Shown one piece after another: positions 48,060 to 56,391 of a stretch of 64,000 nt of DNA. Both the position numbers and the translations under genes were made by a program. Each line of letters starts with the position of its first letter. Position 1 is the first letter of the stretch. The notes beneath the pieces were generated by a model. It was not told the origin of the DNA. It did no database searches and saw only the letters and a list, made by a program, of their open reading frames with translations. The stretch is from Limnothrix sp. CACIAM 69d (GTDB taxonomy: Bacteria; Cyanobacteriota; Cyanobacteriia; CACIAM-69d): contig MKGP02000053.1 of the NCBI GenBank assembly GCA_001913845.2, positions 186,001 through 250,000 of the forward strand, read 5' to 3'.

Positions 48060-49502
48060 TTACAGGATCAGACTATTTTGCTGATTTTCAATTTTTTTCA
48101 ACGCCTGCCTCATTTCTTTGCCCAATGAAGCTACGATTGTTCCATCATCTTTAACTAGACTGCGAAACCAACAACTTTGCCCAACATCAAAGTTGATTTT
48201 GACAATTTGGGCACTATAGCCCTTTTGATCTAGTACGCTGGGTCGCGATTTTTGTTCAATAGTGCCCGAACCTAGTATTGGATGAGCGACTCGAGAACCC
48301 TGAGACAGAGCATCCCAGAACATATCATGGAGACCAATCTCCCATGCAAGTGATCTCAGTAAGCTATCACGCCTATTAAAATCTTCCTCAGTAACTACAT
48401 TGTTGGACTTAGTGTAGACAGTTTCAAACAAGCTTAGAGAAATTTTAGATATGTACTTTGCATCTTGGAGATTACTTTTGAATTGGTCAGGAATAGCATT
48501 CAAACCATACAATAACCCCCAAATTGCTCCAGCTAAATTAGCCAAAGTGTCAGTGTCTGAACCAAGGAGATTGACTATTTTCAAAAGTCCTTGGGCAGGA
48601 TCAGATTGATACTTGTAGGCCATTCCTATTGCGGTAGCAAGAGAAACTGTTCCTGCTCCTCTTGTAGCTCTCTCCAGAGCACCATTGATTTTATAAAATT
48701 CAAAATCACCTTGATTTAAAATTTTTATATTGCCAAATAAAGACTTGCATTCACGAACTGCGTTTAACCAAGCATGGCTGAATGCTTGGTTGTTAATTCT
48801 TTGCCACTTCTCTTTCCAAGAACGTAATCGGTGATCTAGGTCTAGAAACTCAAATGATTGTTCTTGAAGATTGTTTAATACTTCAGAAATTGTTGCAAGG
48901 TCTAGTCGTTGATGCTGAATTACGCTTCTTAGAAAGTATGCATACCCAATAGATCCTAAAATTGCTCGGATATGGCCATGTGTACATATCGTATTTTGGA
49001 AAACATCAATAATCATTCTCTGAACGTCTTGCCAGGAAGCAAGAACAATGGGCATGATTCTCATCATTGCACCATTGCCACCCGCTTCAACATATCTAAA
49101 TTTATTTCTACTTCTATCACTGGTGAAATTATCAAACCAATTTGCACCAGCGGCGAACCTGTGGGCTGACTGCTTAGTTGCAGCACCACCTCCTTGCTCA
49201 TATGCTAGCCATAGAGGTAGCTCCTCGTAGGCAAAACTTTCAACATCAAATTTTCCATTGAGTCTTATTGACCTAGCAGTACTCAAGAGTAATTGAGTAT
49301 CATCAGAATAAGCTCCTTCCTTTATTTCTTGCTTAAATCCCCAGTATTTACCTCCAATTACTTTTTTCCATGAACAGAATGTTTTTACGCTTCTTCTGTG
49401 ACCAAACTCCGTTGGCCATCCTAACGCGTCCCCAATAGCAGCCATCAAAAATGCTCCTTCATACTTACTTCTATAATTTGTTAAATAGTTGGTATCACTC
49501 AT
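48060..49502 (-). CDS. ADP-ribosylglycohydrolase (DraG/ARH fold), probable antitoxin of the DarT-like gene
   Basis: 480 residues. ARH enzymes remove ADP-ribose from proteins or nucleic acids using two Mg ions. Family motifs: YEGAFLMAAIGDALGWPTEF (14-33), metal-binding YSDDTQLLLS (65-74), AGGNGAMMRIMPIVLA (140-155), CTHGHIRAILGS, and the second metal motif LLGSDTDTLANLAGAIWG (~312-329). All key acidic residues are present. About 100 extra C-terminal residues (including GSGTIEQKSRPSVLDQKGYS) form an uncharacterised domain. Its ATG overlaps the TGA of the DarT-like gene by 4 bases, so the two are translationally coupled. AT-rich, no HIP1 site seen. The antitoxin role is inferred from the pairing. 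Confidence 0.88.
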   Translation of the reverse strand: MSDTNYLTNYRSKYEGAFLMAAIGDALGWPTEFGHRRSVKTFCSWKKVIGGKYWGFKQEIKEGAYSDDTQLLLSTARSIRLNGKFDVESFAYEELPLWLAYEQGGGAATKQSAHRFAAGANWFDNFTSDRSRNKFRYVEAGGNGAMMRIMPIVLASWQDVQRMIIDVFQNTICTHGHIRAILGSIGYAYFLRSVIQHQRLDLATISEVLNNLQEQSFEFLDLDHRLRSWKEKWQRINNQAFSHAWLNAVRECKSLFGNIKILNQGDFEFYKINGALERATRGAGTVSLATAIGMAYKYQSDPAQGLLKIVNLLGSDTDTLANLAGAIWGLLYGLNAIPDQFKSNLQDAKYISKISLSLFETVYTKSNNVVTEEDFNRRDSLLRSLAWEIGLHDMFWDALSQGSRVAHPILGSGTIEQKSRPSVLDQKGYSAQIVKINFDVGQSCWFRSLVKDDGTIVASLGKEMRQALKKIENQQNSLIL

Positions 49503-50461
49503 TGGCTGATTCTCAGTTTTTCTCGAAATTGGAGGATTGGCTTTCCGATCCCTTGACGCAAGAATACATCAAGAATTTGATAGTTTTCCACACATTCTTT
49601 TTTTATAGATACCTTTAAAGAACTGGCTGTACGAGATAACTCATAACTGTCTTTCAAAGAAGGCATATTTGGTTTTTGATTTTGAAACTCTAATATAATT
49701 TCAACATTACCAGAAATTTCACGAATCCTCAACTCTAGAATCAGATCTTGCGAAGCCTCACTTTTTATCAACTTGATTTCGTGTCGTTCAATGTAAGCAT
49801 GTGAACCACAGAAAAGGGATTCATCAACTTCCAATTTTTCAAATATTCCCTGTATCGACTTATGCCGATTATCCAGTTGCAGATGCTTGATTAAATTTTC
49901 TAAGCGGTGCCTTGCATAGCATAAACTAGACTTACTCCTAAAGCTTAAGGCATCAAACCAGTCAATATCGACAGGTCTCGGAATCAAAACCTCGGCCTGT
50001 TTTTTAATCTTTACTATTTTATTTGGGTAAGGATGATCACTTCTAATTGCTTCAAAATCTAAAAGCTCCAAGCCCATTAAACCAAAGCCTCGTTTTTGAT
50101 CATTTGCCGTGGCATTTCTATCTACAAAGACTACTTCATCTACGGTGCACAATTCAATCTTTGCCTTGATATAGAATATGTGCATCTCCATTTCTCGGTA
50201 ATATGCCATAGGCAATTTAGGACACAAGGAGAATGATATTTTATTCCAGTTGTCATATCTGACATCCAACTCCTTTGAGCGTGGATTGCCACCAGTTACA
50301 ACTTTATCTAAGAAGCCTCGTTCCTCAAGAATTGATTTCGGCAGAAGTCCATACTTAACAATTGTCGGGAGATTGTAAATATCTGTAAAATGATATAAAT
50401 GATTGATTCTATTTTTGCGTATTAAGGAAAGTATTTTTTGATTACTTGACAAATCTTGCAT
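49499..50461 (-). CDS. DarT-like (DUF4433) ADP-ribosyltransferase, probable toxin
   Basis: 320 residues. DarT toxins transfer ADP-ribose from NAD to bases in single-stranded DNA. Matching elements: NAD-binding HLYHFTDIYNLPTIV (HFT at 24-26), the conserved FSLCPKLPMAYY block (77-88), VVFVDRNATANDQK (110-123), and KKQAEVLIPRPVDIDWF (153-169) with E157 at the expected catalytic Glu. Residues ~190-320 are an added helical and beta-rich region that standard DarT lacks. It starts at 50461 after AGAGAA, ~110 bases beyond the end of acnB, with a hairpin between, and overlaps the glycohydrolase by 4 bases. Strongly AT-rich with no HIP1 site. Target base unknown. Confidence 0.82.
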   Translation of the reverse strand: MQDLSSNQKILSLIRKNRINHLYHFTDIYNLPTIVKYGLLPKSILEERGFLDKVVTGGNPRSKELDVRYDNWNKISFSLCPKLPMAYYREMEMHIFYIKAKIELCTVDEVVFVDRNATANDQKRGFGLMGLELLDFEAIRSDHPYPNKIVKIKKQAEVLIPRPVDIDWFDALSFRSKSSLCYARHRLENLIKHLQLDNRHKSIQGIFEKLEVDESLFCGSHAYIERHEIKLIKSEASQDLILELRIREISGNVEIILEFQNQKPNMPSLKDSYELSRTASSLKVSIKKECVENYQILDVFLRQGIGKPILQFREKLRISQ

Positions 50462-50528
50462 TTCTCTATTAGTTAAGAGCCTGCCAACTTAGATTTGGCC
50501 AGATTTACATCGTATTTAGTATAAGGAA

Positions 50529-50550
50529 GGGGTGCAATACTTTGCACCCC
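50529..50550 (-). terminator. Hairpin terminator after acnB
   Basis: GGGGTGCAA-tact-TTGCACCCC, a 9-bp perfect stem, lies 22 bases after the acnB stop in reading direction, followed on the minus strand by TTCCTTATAC. It separates acnB from the DarT-like gene, so that gene probably uses its own promoter between 50462 and 50528. Confidence 0.65.
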
Positions 50551-50571
50551 TGCAAGCAACAATTGTCCTAA

Positions 50572-53163
50572 TTAACGACCGGCGCTGACCAGGACTTTTT
50601 CTTGGTCTTCCTTCGAGACCGATCGCCCTTGATCCTCAAAGCCATCGATTTGGTCGAAGTTGAGGTAGCGGTACAAATCGCCCGCCAGCGGATCGATCTT
50701 GCCCTTCACCACTTCCAGGTATTCCTCGCGGCTGGGAATCCGACCCAACAGGGCACAGACCGCCGCCAACTCCGCCGAGCCGAGGTAGACCTGCGCCCCC
50801 TTACCCATCCGGTTGTTGAAGTTGCGGGTTGAGGTCGAAAACACGGTGGTGTTGTCTTCCACGCGGGCTTGGTTGCCCATGCAGAGCGAACAACCGGGCA
50901 TTTCCAACCGACAGCCGGCCGCCTCAAAGATCTCGTAGTAGCCTTCCTGACGCAGCATTTCTTCGTCCATCCGCGTCGGCGGGCAGATCCAGAGGCGGGC
51001 CTTGGCTTTGCCGGCCCCTTCCAGGACTTTGGCGGCGGCGCGGAAGTGACCGATGTTGGTCATGCAGGAACCGATGAACACCTCTTGCACCGGGTCGCCG
51101 ACGCAATCGGACAGGGTTTTGATGTTGTCCGGGTCGTTGGGCGCAGCCACCAGGGGTTCCACCAGTTGATCGAGATCCACTTCGATGATGTCGGCATATT
51201 CCGCATCCGCATCGGCGGTCATCAGCGAGGGATTCGCCAACCAGGCTTCCATCTGGGCAATCCGACGGGCGATCGTCCGGGCATCTTCATAACCGCGCGC
51301 GATCATGTTCTTCAGCAGGGTGACGTTCGATCGCAGGTATTCCGACACGGTTTCCACGCTCAGGGCGATCGTGCAACCGGCAGCCGATCGCTCGGCGGTC
51401 GCGTCGGTCAGCTCAAAGGCCTGCTCCAGCTTCAGATCCGGCAGCCCTTCCATTTCGATGATCTTGCCGGAATAGATGTTCTGCTTGTTCTCCTTCGCAA
51501 CGGTCAGCTTGCCTTGCTGAATTGCCACGTAGGGAATCGCGTTCACCACATCCCGCAGGGTCACACCCGGTTGCAGGCTGCCCTTGAACCGCACCAAAAT
51601 CGACTCGGGCATATCCAACGGCATCACGCCCAAGGCCGCCGCAAAGGCCACCAATCCAGAACCCGCCGGGAAGGAAATGCCCAGGGGGAAACGGGTGTGG
51701 GAATCGCCGCCCGTGCCCACCGTGTCCGGCATCAGCATCCGGTTCAGCCAGGAGTGGATGATCCCATCGCCGGGGCGCAGGGCCACGCCGCCACGCTGGG
51801 CGATGAAGTCCGGCAATTCCGCGTGGGTTTTCAGATCCACCGGCTTCGGATAGGCCGCCGTGTGGCAGAAGCTTTGCATCACCAAGTCAGCGCTGAACCC
51901 GAGGCAAGCCAATTCTTTCAGCTCGTCGCGGGTCATGGGGCCAGTGGTGTCCTGGGAACCCACGGTGGTCATGCGCGGCTCGCAGGAGGTGCCGGGGCGC
52001 ACACCGGGCAGACCGCAGGCCTTGCCAACCATCTTTTGGGCCAGCGTGAAGCCTTTGCCGGTGTCGGCGGGAGCGGTGGGGCGCACAAACAGGGTGCTGG
52101 GTTCCATCCCGAGGGCTTCGCGGGTTTTGTCCGTCAAGCTGCGACCGATCAGCAGGGGAATCCGACCGCCGGCCCGCACTTCATCCACGATCGTGTCGGG
52201 CTTCAGGCTGAAGGTGCTGATCACCTCGCCCGCTGCGTTGGTGATTTCGCCCTTGTAGGGATAGATCGTGATTACGTCGCCCGTGTTCATTTGGGATACG
52301 TCGCACTCGATCGGCAGGGCCCCCGAATCTTCGGCCGTGTTGAAGAAAATCGGCGCAATCTTGCCGCCCAAAATCACGCCACCGGCCCGCTTATTGGGGA
52401 TGTGGGGAATGTCGTCGCCGATGTGCCACAGCACGGAGTTGATCGCCGATTTGCGCGAAGACCCCGTACCGACCACATCGCCCACATAGGCGATCGGGTG
52501 GCCCTTAGCCTTCAGCTCCGGCAACAAACCCAAAGCTTCCGGCATCTTGGTTTCCAGCATGGCCAAGGCGTGCAGCGGAATATCGGGGCGGGTGGTGGCG
52601 TGGGTGGCTGGCGAAAGGTCGTCGGTGTTGGTTTCGCCGGGCACTTTCAGCACCGTGACGGTAATCGCTTCGGCCAGCTTCGGTTTGGCCAAAAACCATT
52701 CGGCGGCCGCCCAGGAGTCGATCACCTGTTTGGCGTAGGGGGTGCGCTCCGACAATTCCAGCACGTCGTTGAACGCATCGAAGGCCAGCGTGATTTTGCT
52801 GAGGGCGGTGGCGGCGGCTTGGGCAATGCCCGCATCCTTGGATTTCAGCAGGCTGACCAGGGATTGCACGTTGTAGCCGCCGACCATTTGCCCCAGGATG
52901 GCGACTGCGCCTTGGGGGGTGATCAGGGGGCTGGTGGTTTCCCCTTGGGCGATCGCGGTCAGGAAGGACGCTTTCACATAGGCCGCCTCATCCACACCGG
53001 GGGGCACGCGATCGCACAGCAAGTGCATCAAAAATTCTTCTTCCCCAGCGGGCGGGGTTTCCAGCAGCTTACACAGGTCGCTGGTTTGGGCGGCATCGAG
53101 GGGCAAGGGGGGGATGCCCAGTTGACCGCGTTCTTCGACCTGTTGGCGATAAGCTTCGAGCAT
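50572..53163 (-). CDS. acnB: Bifunctional aconitate hydratase 2 / 2-methylisocitrate dehydratase
   Basis: 863 residues, full length. TCA-cycle aconitase of the AcnB type, with its HEAT-like N-terminal region (1-~155) followed by the swivel domain (VPGETNTDDLSPATHATTRP) and the 4Fe-4S domains. Cluster Cys residues are in VFIGSCMTNIGHF and EMPGCSLCMGNQARV; TVGSQDTTGPMTRDEL and GTGGDSHTRFPLGIS are also typical. GC and HIP1 content look native. Both flanks carry foreign-looking cassettes, and its last ~54 codons are duplicated at 47518-47683. The long open frame on the opposite strand is a shadow. Confidence 0.97.
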   Translation of the reverse strand: MLEAYRQQVEERGQLGIPPLPLDAAQTSDLCKLLETPPAGEEEFLMHLLCDRVPPGVDEAAYVKASFLTAIAQGETTSPLITPQGAVAILGQMVGGYNVQSLVSLLKSKDAGIAQAAATALSKITLAFDAFNDVLELSERTPYAKQVIDSWAAAEWFLAKPKLAEAITVTVLKVPGETNTDDLSPATHATTRPDIPLHALAMLETKMPEALGLLPELKAKGHPIAYVGDVVGTGSSRKSAINSVLWHIGDDIPHIPNKRAGGVILGGKIAPIFFNTAEDSGALPIECDVSQMNTGDVITIYPYKGEITNAAGEVISTFSLKPDTIVDEVRAGGRIPLLIGRSLTDKTREALGMEPSTLFVRPTAPADTGKGFTLAQKMVGKACGLPGVRPGTSCEPRMTTVGSQDTTGPMTRDELKELACLGFSADLVMQSFCHTAAYPKPVDLKTHAELPDFIAQRGGVALRPGDGIIHSWLNRMLMPDTVGTGGDSHTRFPLGISFPAGSGLVAFAAALGVMPLDMPESILVRFKGSLQPGVTLRDVVNAIPYVAIQQGKLTVAKENKQNIYSGKIIEMEGLPDLKLEQAFELTDATAERSAAGCTIALSVETVSEYLRSNVTLLKNMIARGYEDARTIARRIAQMEAWLANPSLMTADADAEYADIIEVDLDQLVEPLVAAPNDPDNIKTLSDCVGDPVQEVFIGSCMTNIGHFRAAAKVLEGAGKAKARLWICPPTRMDEEMLRQEGYYEIFEAAGCRLEMPGCSLCMGNQARVEDNTTVFSTSTRNFNNRMGKGAQVYLGSAELAAVCALLGRIPSREEYLEVVKGKIDPLAGDLYRYLNFDQIDGFEDQGRSVSKEDQEKVLVSAGR

Positions 53164-53336
53164 GGTGTGTTCTGTCTCCTGCGAGCGCTGTAGCGGTGAT
53201 GCCGAGCATCGGCGATCGTGCTTAACAGTCTAGGATCGCAGGGGTCAGTTGCAAGCGGGCGATCGTCGTGAACGCTTGAGGTCAGGTATGTTAATTTGAA
53301 TAGAGATCAAAAATCAATTGCTTAGGTCAAGTAATC

Positions 53337-54587
53337 ATGAGCCAGTCTGAGTGGAGTAGTGATGGTAAGTCCTTACCTATCATTGAGCCCCATACAAAGG
53401 CAAAGCACAAAATTCTAGAAGAGTATGTGGAAAATCTCATACTCACTCTTTATAAAAAAGGACGCTATGGCTTGAAAACTTTTACATTCATTGATGGATT
53501 TTGTGGAGGAGGAATGTATCATGATCCCTCTACCAATGAGCTATGGGAAGGCTCGCCATTACGTATTATGAAAGCAGTGGAGAGGGGGTGTCAGAAATCA
53601 CGTAGAAAATATCCACAGCCACTAGATGTTAAATATATTTTTATTGATAGCAAGACCAGTCATTTGGAATGCTTGAAGAACTTTTCCATGCATCAGGCTG
53701 GATTTAGTGAAGAATTTATTCGTGAAAACTGTCAATTTGAGAAAGGAGAGTTTGAGAATGTCATAAACTCTGTACTTCTAAATCTTGGATTAAGAAAAGG
53801 TCATTCACTATTCTTCCTGGATCCGTTTGGCTGGTCTCATGTATCAATGTCGACCATACGAAAGATCAACAGTCTTTCAAAATCGGAAATTATTTACACT
53901 TACATGATTGATCCTATCGCACGGTTCATTGAACAGCGAAATGACGCACAGCTTTCTAACTTTCAAAATATTCTAGAAGCTGATGGTTACTATCTACAAG
54001 CAAAACCATCTATGATTAAAAGTCCTGAGTATCAATGCTACCTTAGAAACGAAACGATGCGTCTGTTTCGCGACAAGGGAAGATTCAACTATATCTTTAC
54101 ATTCTCGCTTATTTCTAGAGGCTTTACGCGAGTCATATATTACTTGATTCATATGTCAAACAACTTGACAGCCCTTGAAGTCATGAAAGAGAGTTTTTGG
54201 AAGGAGAATACGCTGGACTATGAATACTACTTTGAACTTTATGGATATGGTTTTAGATCCATCGATTTTTATCAAGAAAATCAGATTGACCTGAAATTTG
54301 ACATTAATCAAGGGAATGAATCATTCTGTATCAGCAAACTAGACAACGAAGTTGGTGCATTGGTTGAGGGTAGTCAAGATGGTATTTCATTTCAAGAAAT
54401 CTCTGAGCAGACTATGCAGACAAATCCTGCAAGTCGAAAGCACTACCTTGAATATCTAAAGCAAAGACGCGAAGCTGGGGATTTTGAAATCATTAGAGAT
54501 GGAAAAATAACCAACTCTCGAGATCTTAAACGAACTGATATTGTTCGTATTCAACGCAACAAGCAGCTTTTTCTATTTCGTTTTTAA
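53337..54587 (+). CDS. tcmP: Three-Cys-motif partner protein TcmP
   Basis: 416 residues. TcmP proteins occur next to Gp37/Gp68 (DUF5131) three-Cys proteins; their function is unknown. Visible family features: IEPHTKAKHKILEEYVENLI (16-35), then TFTFIDGFCGGGMY (48-61), which resembles a SAM-binding loop, and SLFFLDPFGWSHVSM (~155-170), a DPFG element like methyltransferase motif IV. A C-terminal winged-helix-like region follows (YLKQRREAGDFEIIRDGKIT). A Rossmann methyltransferase fold is inferred. AT-rich with no HIP1 site seen; it begins 173 bases from the acnB start, divergent from it. Confidence 0.9.
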   Translation: MSQSEWSSDGKSLPIIEPHTKAKHKILEEYVENLILTLYKKGRYGLKTFTFIDGFCGGGMYHDPSTNELWEGSPLRIMKAVERGCQKSRRKYPQPLDVKYIFIDSKTSHLECLKNFSMHQAGFSEEFIRENCQFEKGEFENVINSVLLNLGLRKGHSLFFLDPFGWSHVSMSTIRKINSLSKSEIIYTYMIDPIARFIEQRNDAQLSNFQNILEADGYYLQAKPSMIKSPEYQCYLRNETMRLFRDKGRFNYIFTFSLISRGFTRVIYYLIHMSNNLTALEVMKESFWKENTLDYEYYFELYGYGFRSIDFYQENQIDLKFDINQGNESFCISKLDNEVGALVEGSQDGISFQEISEQTMQTNPASRKHYLEYLKQRREAGDFEIIRDGKITNSRDLKRTDIVRIQRNKQLFLFRF

Positions 54588-54636
54588 AAGTCTGATCTTG
54601 GCATCGTTATTCATCACTTATCTGATTTTTAAAACC

Positions 54637-55509
54637 ATGAAAGAGCCAAATTCTGTAGAAGTCAATCAAGATAGTTCAAACTTTGAAATCATCACATTGG
54701 ATGATGGTAAGAAAATTTACATTGCAAGAAATTCTCCCAAGAAGTCAGTTTTTAACACAACCAATGAGATGGTTGACTGGGCTTGGTGGACATGGAACCC
54801 AGTCACCGGATGCTGGCATGGTTGCCCGTATTGCTACGCTCGTGACATTGCCAATCGGTTCTATGAAACAAAGTTTGAACCCACGTTTTACCCCGATCGT
54901 CTGAATGCTCCTAAAAATACACGTCCCTTTTCTCCAGAAAAGATCAAGATTGAAGCTAAGAAAAGACGGGTCAAGCTAGAAGATGCTCAAATCTTTGCTA
55001 AGAACGTTTTCACCTGCTCCATGGCTGATCTATTCGGCAAATGGGTTCCTGAAGAGTGGATTCTCAAAGTTTTCGATTCAGTCCGCTCTGCACCAGAGTG
55101 GAATTTTCTGTTCCTGACCAAATTTCCCCAACGATTACAAGAAATCAATGATCTCTTGGGAGGATTCCCGGAAAACGTTTGGGTTGGTACAACTGTGGAT
55201 ACCCAAGCCAGGGTTGCCTTAGCCGAAAAATCGTTTAGAAATATTGAAGCAACGGTGAAATGGCTATCAATTGAGCCAATGCTTGAACCTTTGCAATTCA
55301 GTAGCCTAGAAATGTTCGACATGATTGCTGTTGGCGGTCAAAGCAGAACAACTCATCAACCTGAATTCCAGCCTGAATGGGAATGGGTTGAAAGTTTACT
55401 TTTGCAAGCGCGTCAATCAGGCACGTCTGTCTATTTCAAGGAAAATCTCAGGGCACGTCCTAAAGAAGCACCCTGGCAAGGAAATAAGGTGTGCGCACTG
55501 TCGAGCTAG
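54637..55509 (+). CDS. DUF5131 / phage Gp37-Gp68 family three-Cys protein
   Basis: About 290 residues. The cluster motif CWHGCPYCYAR (C59, C63, C66 in a CX3CX2C pattern) follows WWTWNPVTGCW, the family hallmark; it suggests a radical-SAM-like 4Fe-4S enzyme. Barrel-like segments follow: VFTCSMADLFGKWVPEEW, NFLFLTKFPQRLQEI, VWVGTTVDTQARV, WLSIEPMLEPL and MIAVGGQSRTTHQPEF. The end is KENLRARPKEAPW. Some relatives act in DNA modification or phage contexts, but no reaction is established. ATG 54637 is preferred over the open upstream extension. It lies 49 bases after tcmP and forms a two-gene cassette with it. Confidence 0.9.
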   Translation: MKEPNSVEVNQDSSNFEIITLDDGKKIYIARNSPKKSVFNTTNEMVDWAWWTWNPVTGCWHGCPYCYARDIANRFYETKFEPTFYPDRLNAPKNTRPFSPEKIKIEAKKRRVKLEDAQIFAKNVFTCSMADLFGKWVPEEWILKVFDSVRSAPEWNFLFLTKFPQRLQEINDLLGGFPENVWVGTTVDTQARVALAEKSFRNIEATVKWLSIEPMLEPLQFSSLEMFDMIAVGGQSRTTHQPEFQPEWEWVESLLLQARQSGTSVYFKENLRARPKEAPWQGNKVCALSS

Positions 55510-55550
55510 CAGCAAAGAGACCTCCAACAATAATTGGATTAAGGCACTAG

Positions 55551-55665
55551 GAGGCGATCGAGCATGGTGACGTGGCAAAGTCTGAGCAAACAAGCCGAGC
55601 AACTTTCCTGGCGCGATCGCCTCGCCCTGATTTGGCAGCTAGTGCGATCGCTCTTAGGGCGATCG
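55551..55665 (+). repeat. Direct repeat copy 1 (5' module of an antitoxin gene)
   Basis: About 113 bases, from AGGAGGCGATCGAGCATGGT through the codons for the first ~34 residues, repeated at 56278-56391 with only scattered substitutions. The unit includes the ribosome-binding site AGGAGG, a GCGATCG half-HIP1 and the start codon, so whole expression signals were copied along with the coding module. Confidence 0.9.
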
Positions 55666-55797
55666 GCTCAACCTGTTCCTACCTTCTGGGAACGTCTCCA
55701 CCAATGGCGCAGCACCATTGATTGGGACTCTTGGAGTGATGATGATCCCTGGGCTGACGTGCGCGATCGCGACCCAGGACGAGATATCACCTTGTGA
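55564..55797 (+). CDS. Putative antitoxin 1 (VapB-like)
   Basis: 77 residues. Residues 1-34 (MVTWQSLSKQAEQLSWRDRL then ALIWQLVRSLLGRS) are identical at protein level to the start of antitoxin 2 at 56292. The C-terminal part (TFWERLHQWRSTIDWDSWSD, then DDPWADVRDRDPGRDITL) is acidic and Trp-rich, like toxin-binding tails. Its TGA overlaps the ATG of the following PIN-domain gene by one base. AGGAGG precedes the ATG. The family of the N-terminal module is not recognised. Confidence 0.75.
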   Translation: MVTWQSLSKQAEQLSWRDRLALIWQLVRSLLGRSAQPVPTFWERLHQWRSTIDWDSWSDDDPWADVRDRDPGRDITL

Positions 55798-56210
55798 TGC
55801 TGCGTTTTTTACTCGACACCAATATTATTTCTGAGCTACAACGCCCCAACCCTAATTGTGGCGTTGTTGATTGCGTAGCAAAATATCATCATCAATCCGC
55901 TATTTCTGCGATTACTTGGCATGAGCTGAACTTTGGTTGCGATCGACTGCCACCCTCTAACCGCCGTAATCAGTTGCGATCGTATCTTGCACAAATTGCC
56001 GAAACCCTGCCAATTTTGCCCTACGATCAAGCTGCCGCATACTGACACGCCCAAGAGCGATCACGATTGGCAAGACTCGGTTTAACACCCGCATTTGCTG
56101 ATGGACAAATTGCAGCGATCGCCACAACCTATCAACTTGTACTGGTTACCAGGAATTTGCAGGATTTCCAGAATTTTAATAACCTGACTCTTGAAAATTG
56201 GTTTGATTAG
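55797..56210 (+). pseudogene. vapC: VapC-type PIN-domain toxin broken by an in-frame TGA
   Basis: The frame opens MLRFLLDTNIISELQRPNP and ITWHELNFGCDRLP, typical of VapC ribonucleases, then stops at TGA 56043-56045 after DQAAAY. Read through, the same frame gives HAQERSRLARLGLTPAFADG, QIAAIATTYQLVLVTRNLQD and ENWF, ending at TAG 56208-56210, completing a normal PIN domain of ~138 residues with the third acidic residue in ADGQIAA. A single TGG-to-TGA change (Trp at that site is usual) explains it. The truncated 82-residue product lacks a catalytic Asp. Confidence 0.85.
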
Positions 56211-56277
56211 CTATTACCCTTTGACACTTTCTGAATTTCTTGTTCTTATTATTGTGAAATTACTAAACCAGAGACCA

Positions 56278-56391
56278 GGAGGCGATCGAACATGGTGACG
56301 TGGCAAAGCCTGAGCAAACAAGCTGAACAACTTTCCTGGCGCGATCGCCTCGCTTTGATTTGGCAGCTAGTGCGATCGCTCCTGGGGCGAT
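56278..56391 (+). repeat. Direct repeat copy 2 (5' module of an antitoxin gene)
   Basis: Second copy of the unit at 55551-55665, beginning AGGAGGCGATCGAACATGGT. Downstream of about codon 34 the two antitoxin genes become unrelated. Confidence 0.9.

Noticed and set aside
50869-53193. 774-codon open frame on the plus strand
   Set aside because: Exactly antisense to acnB, rich in Gly/His/Arg with no family motif; a shadow of the GC-rich coding strand.
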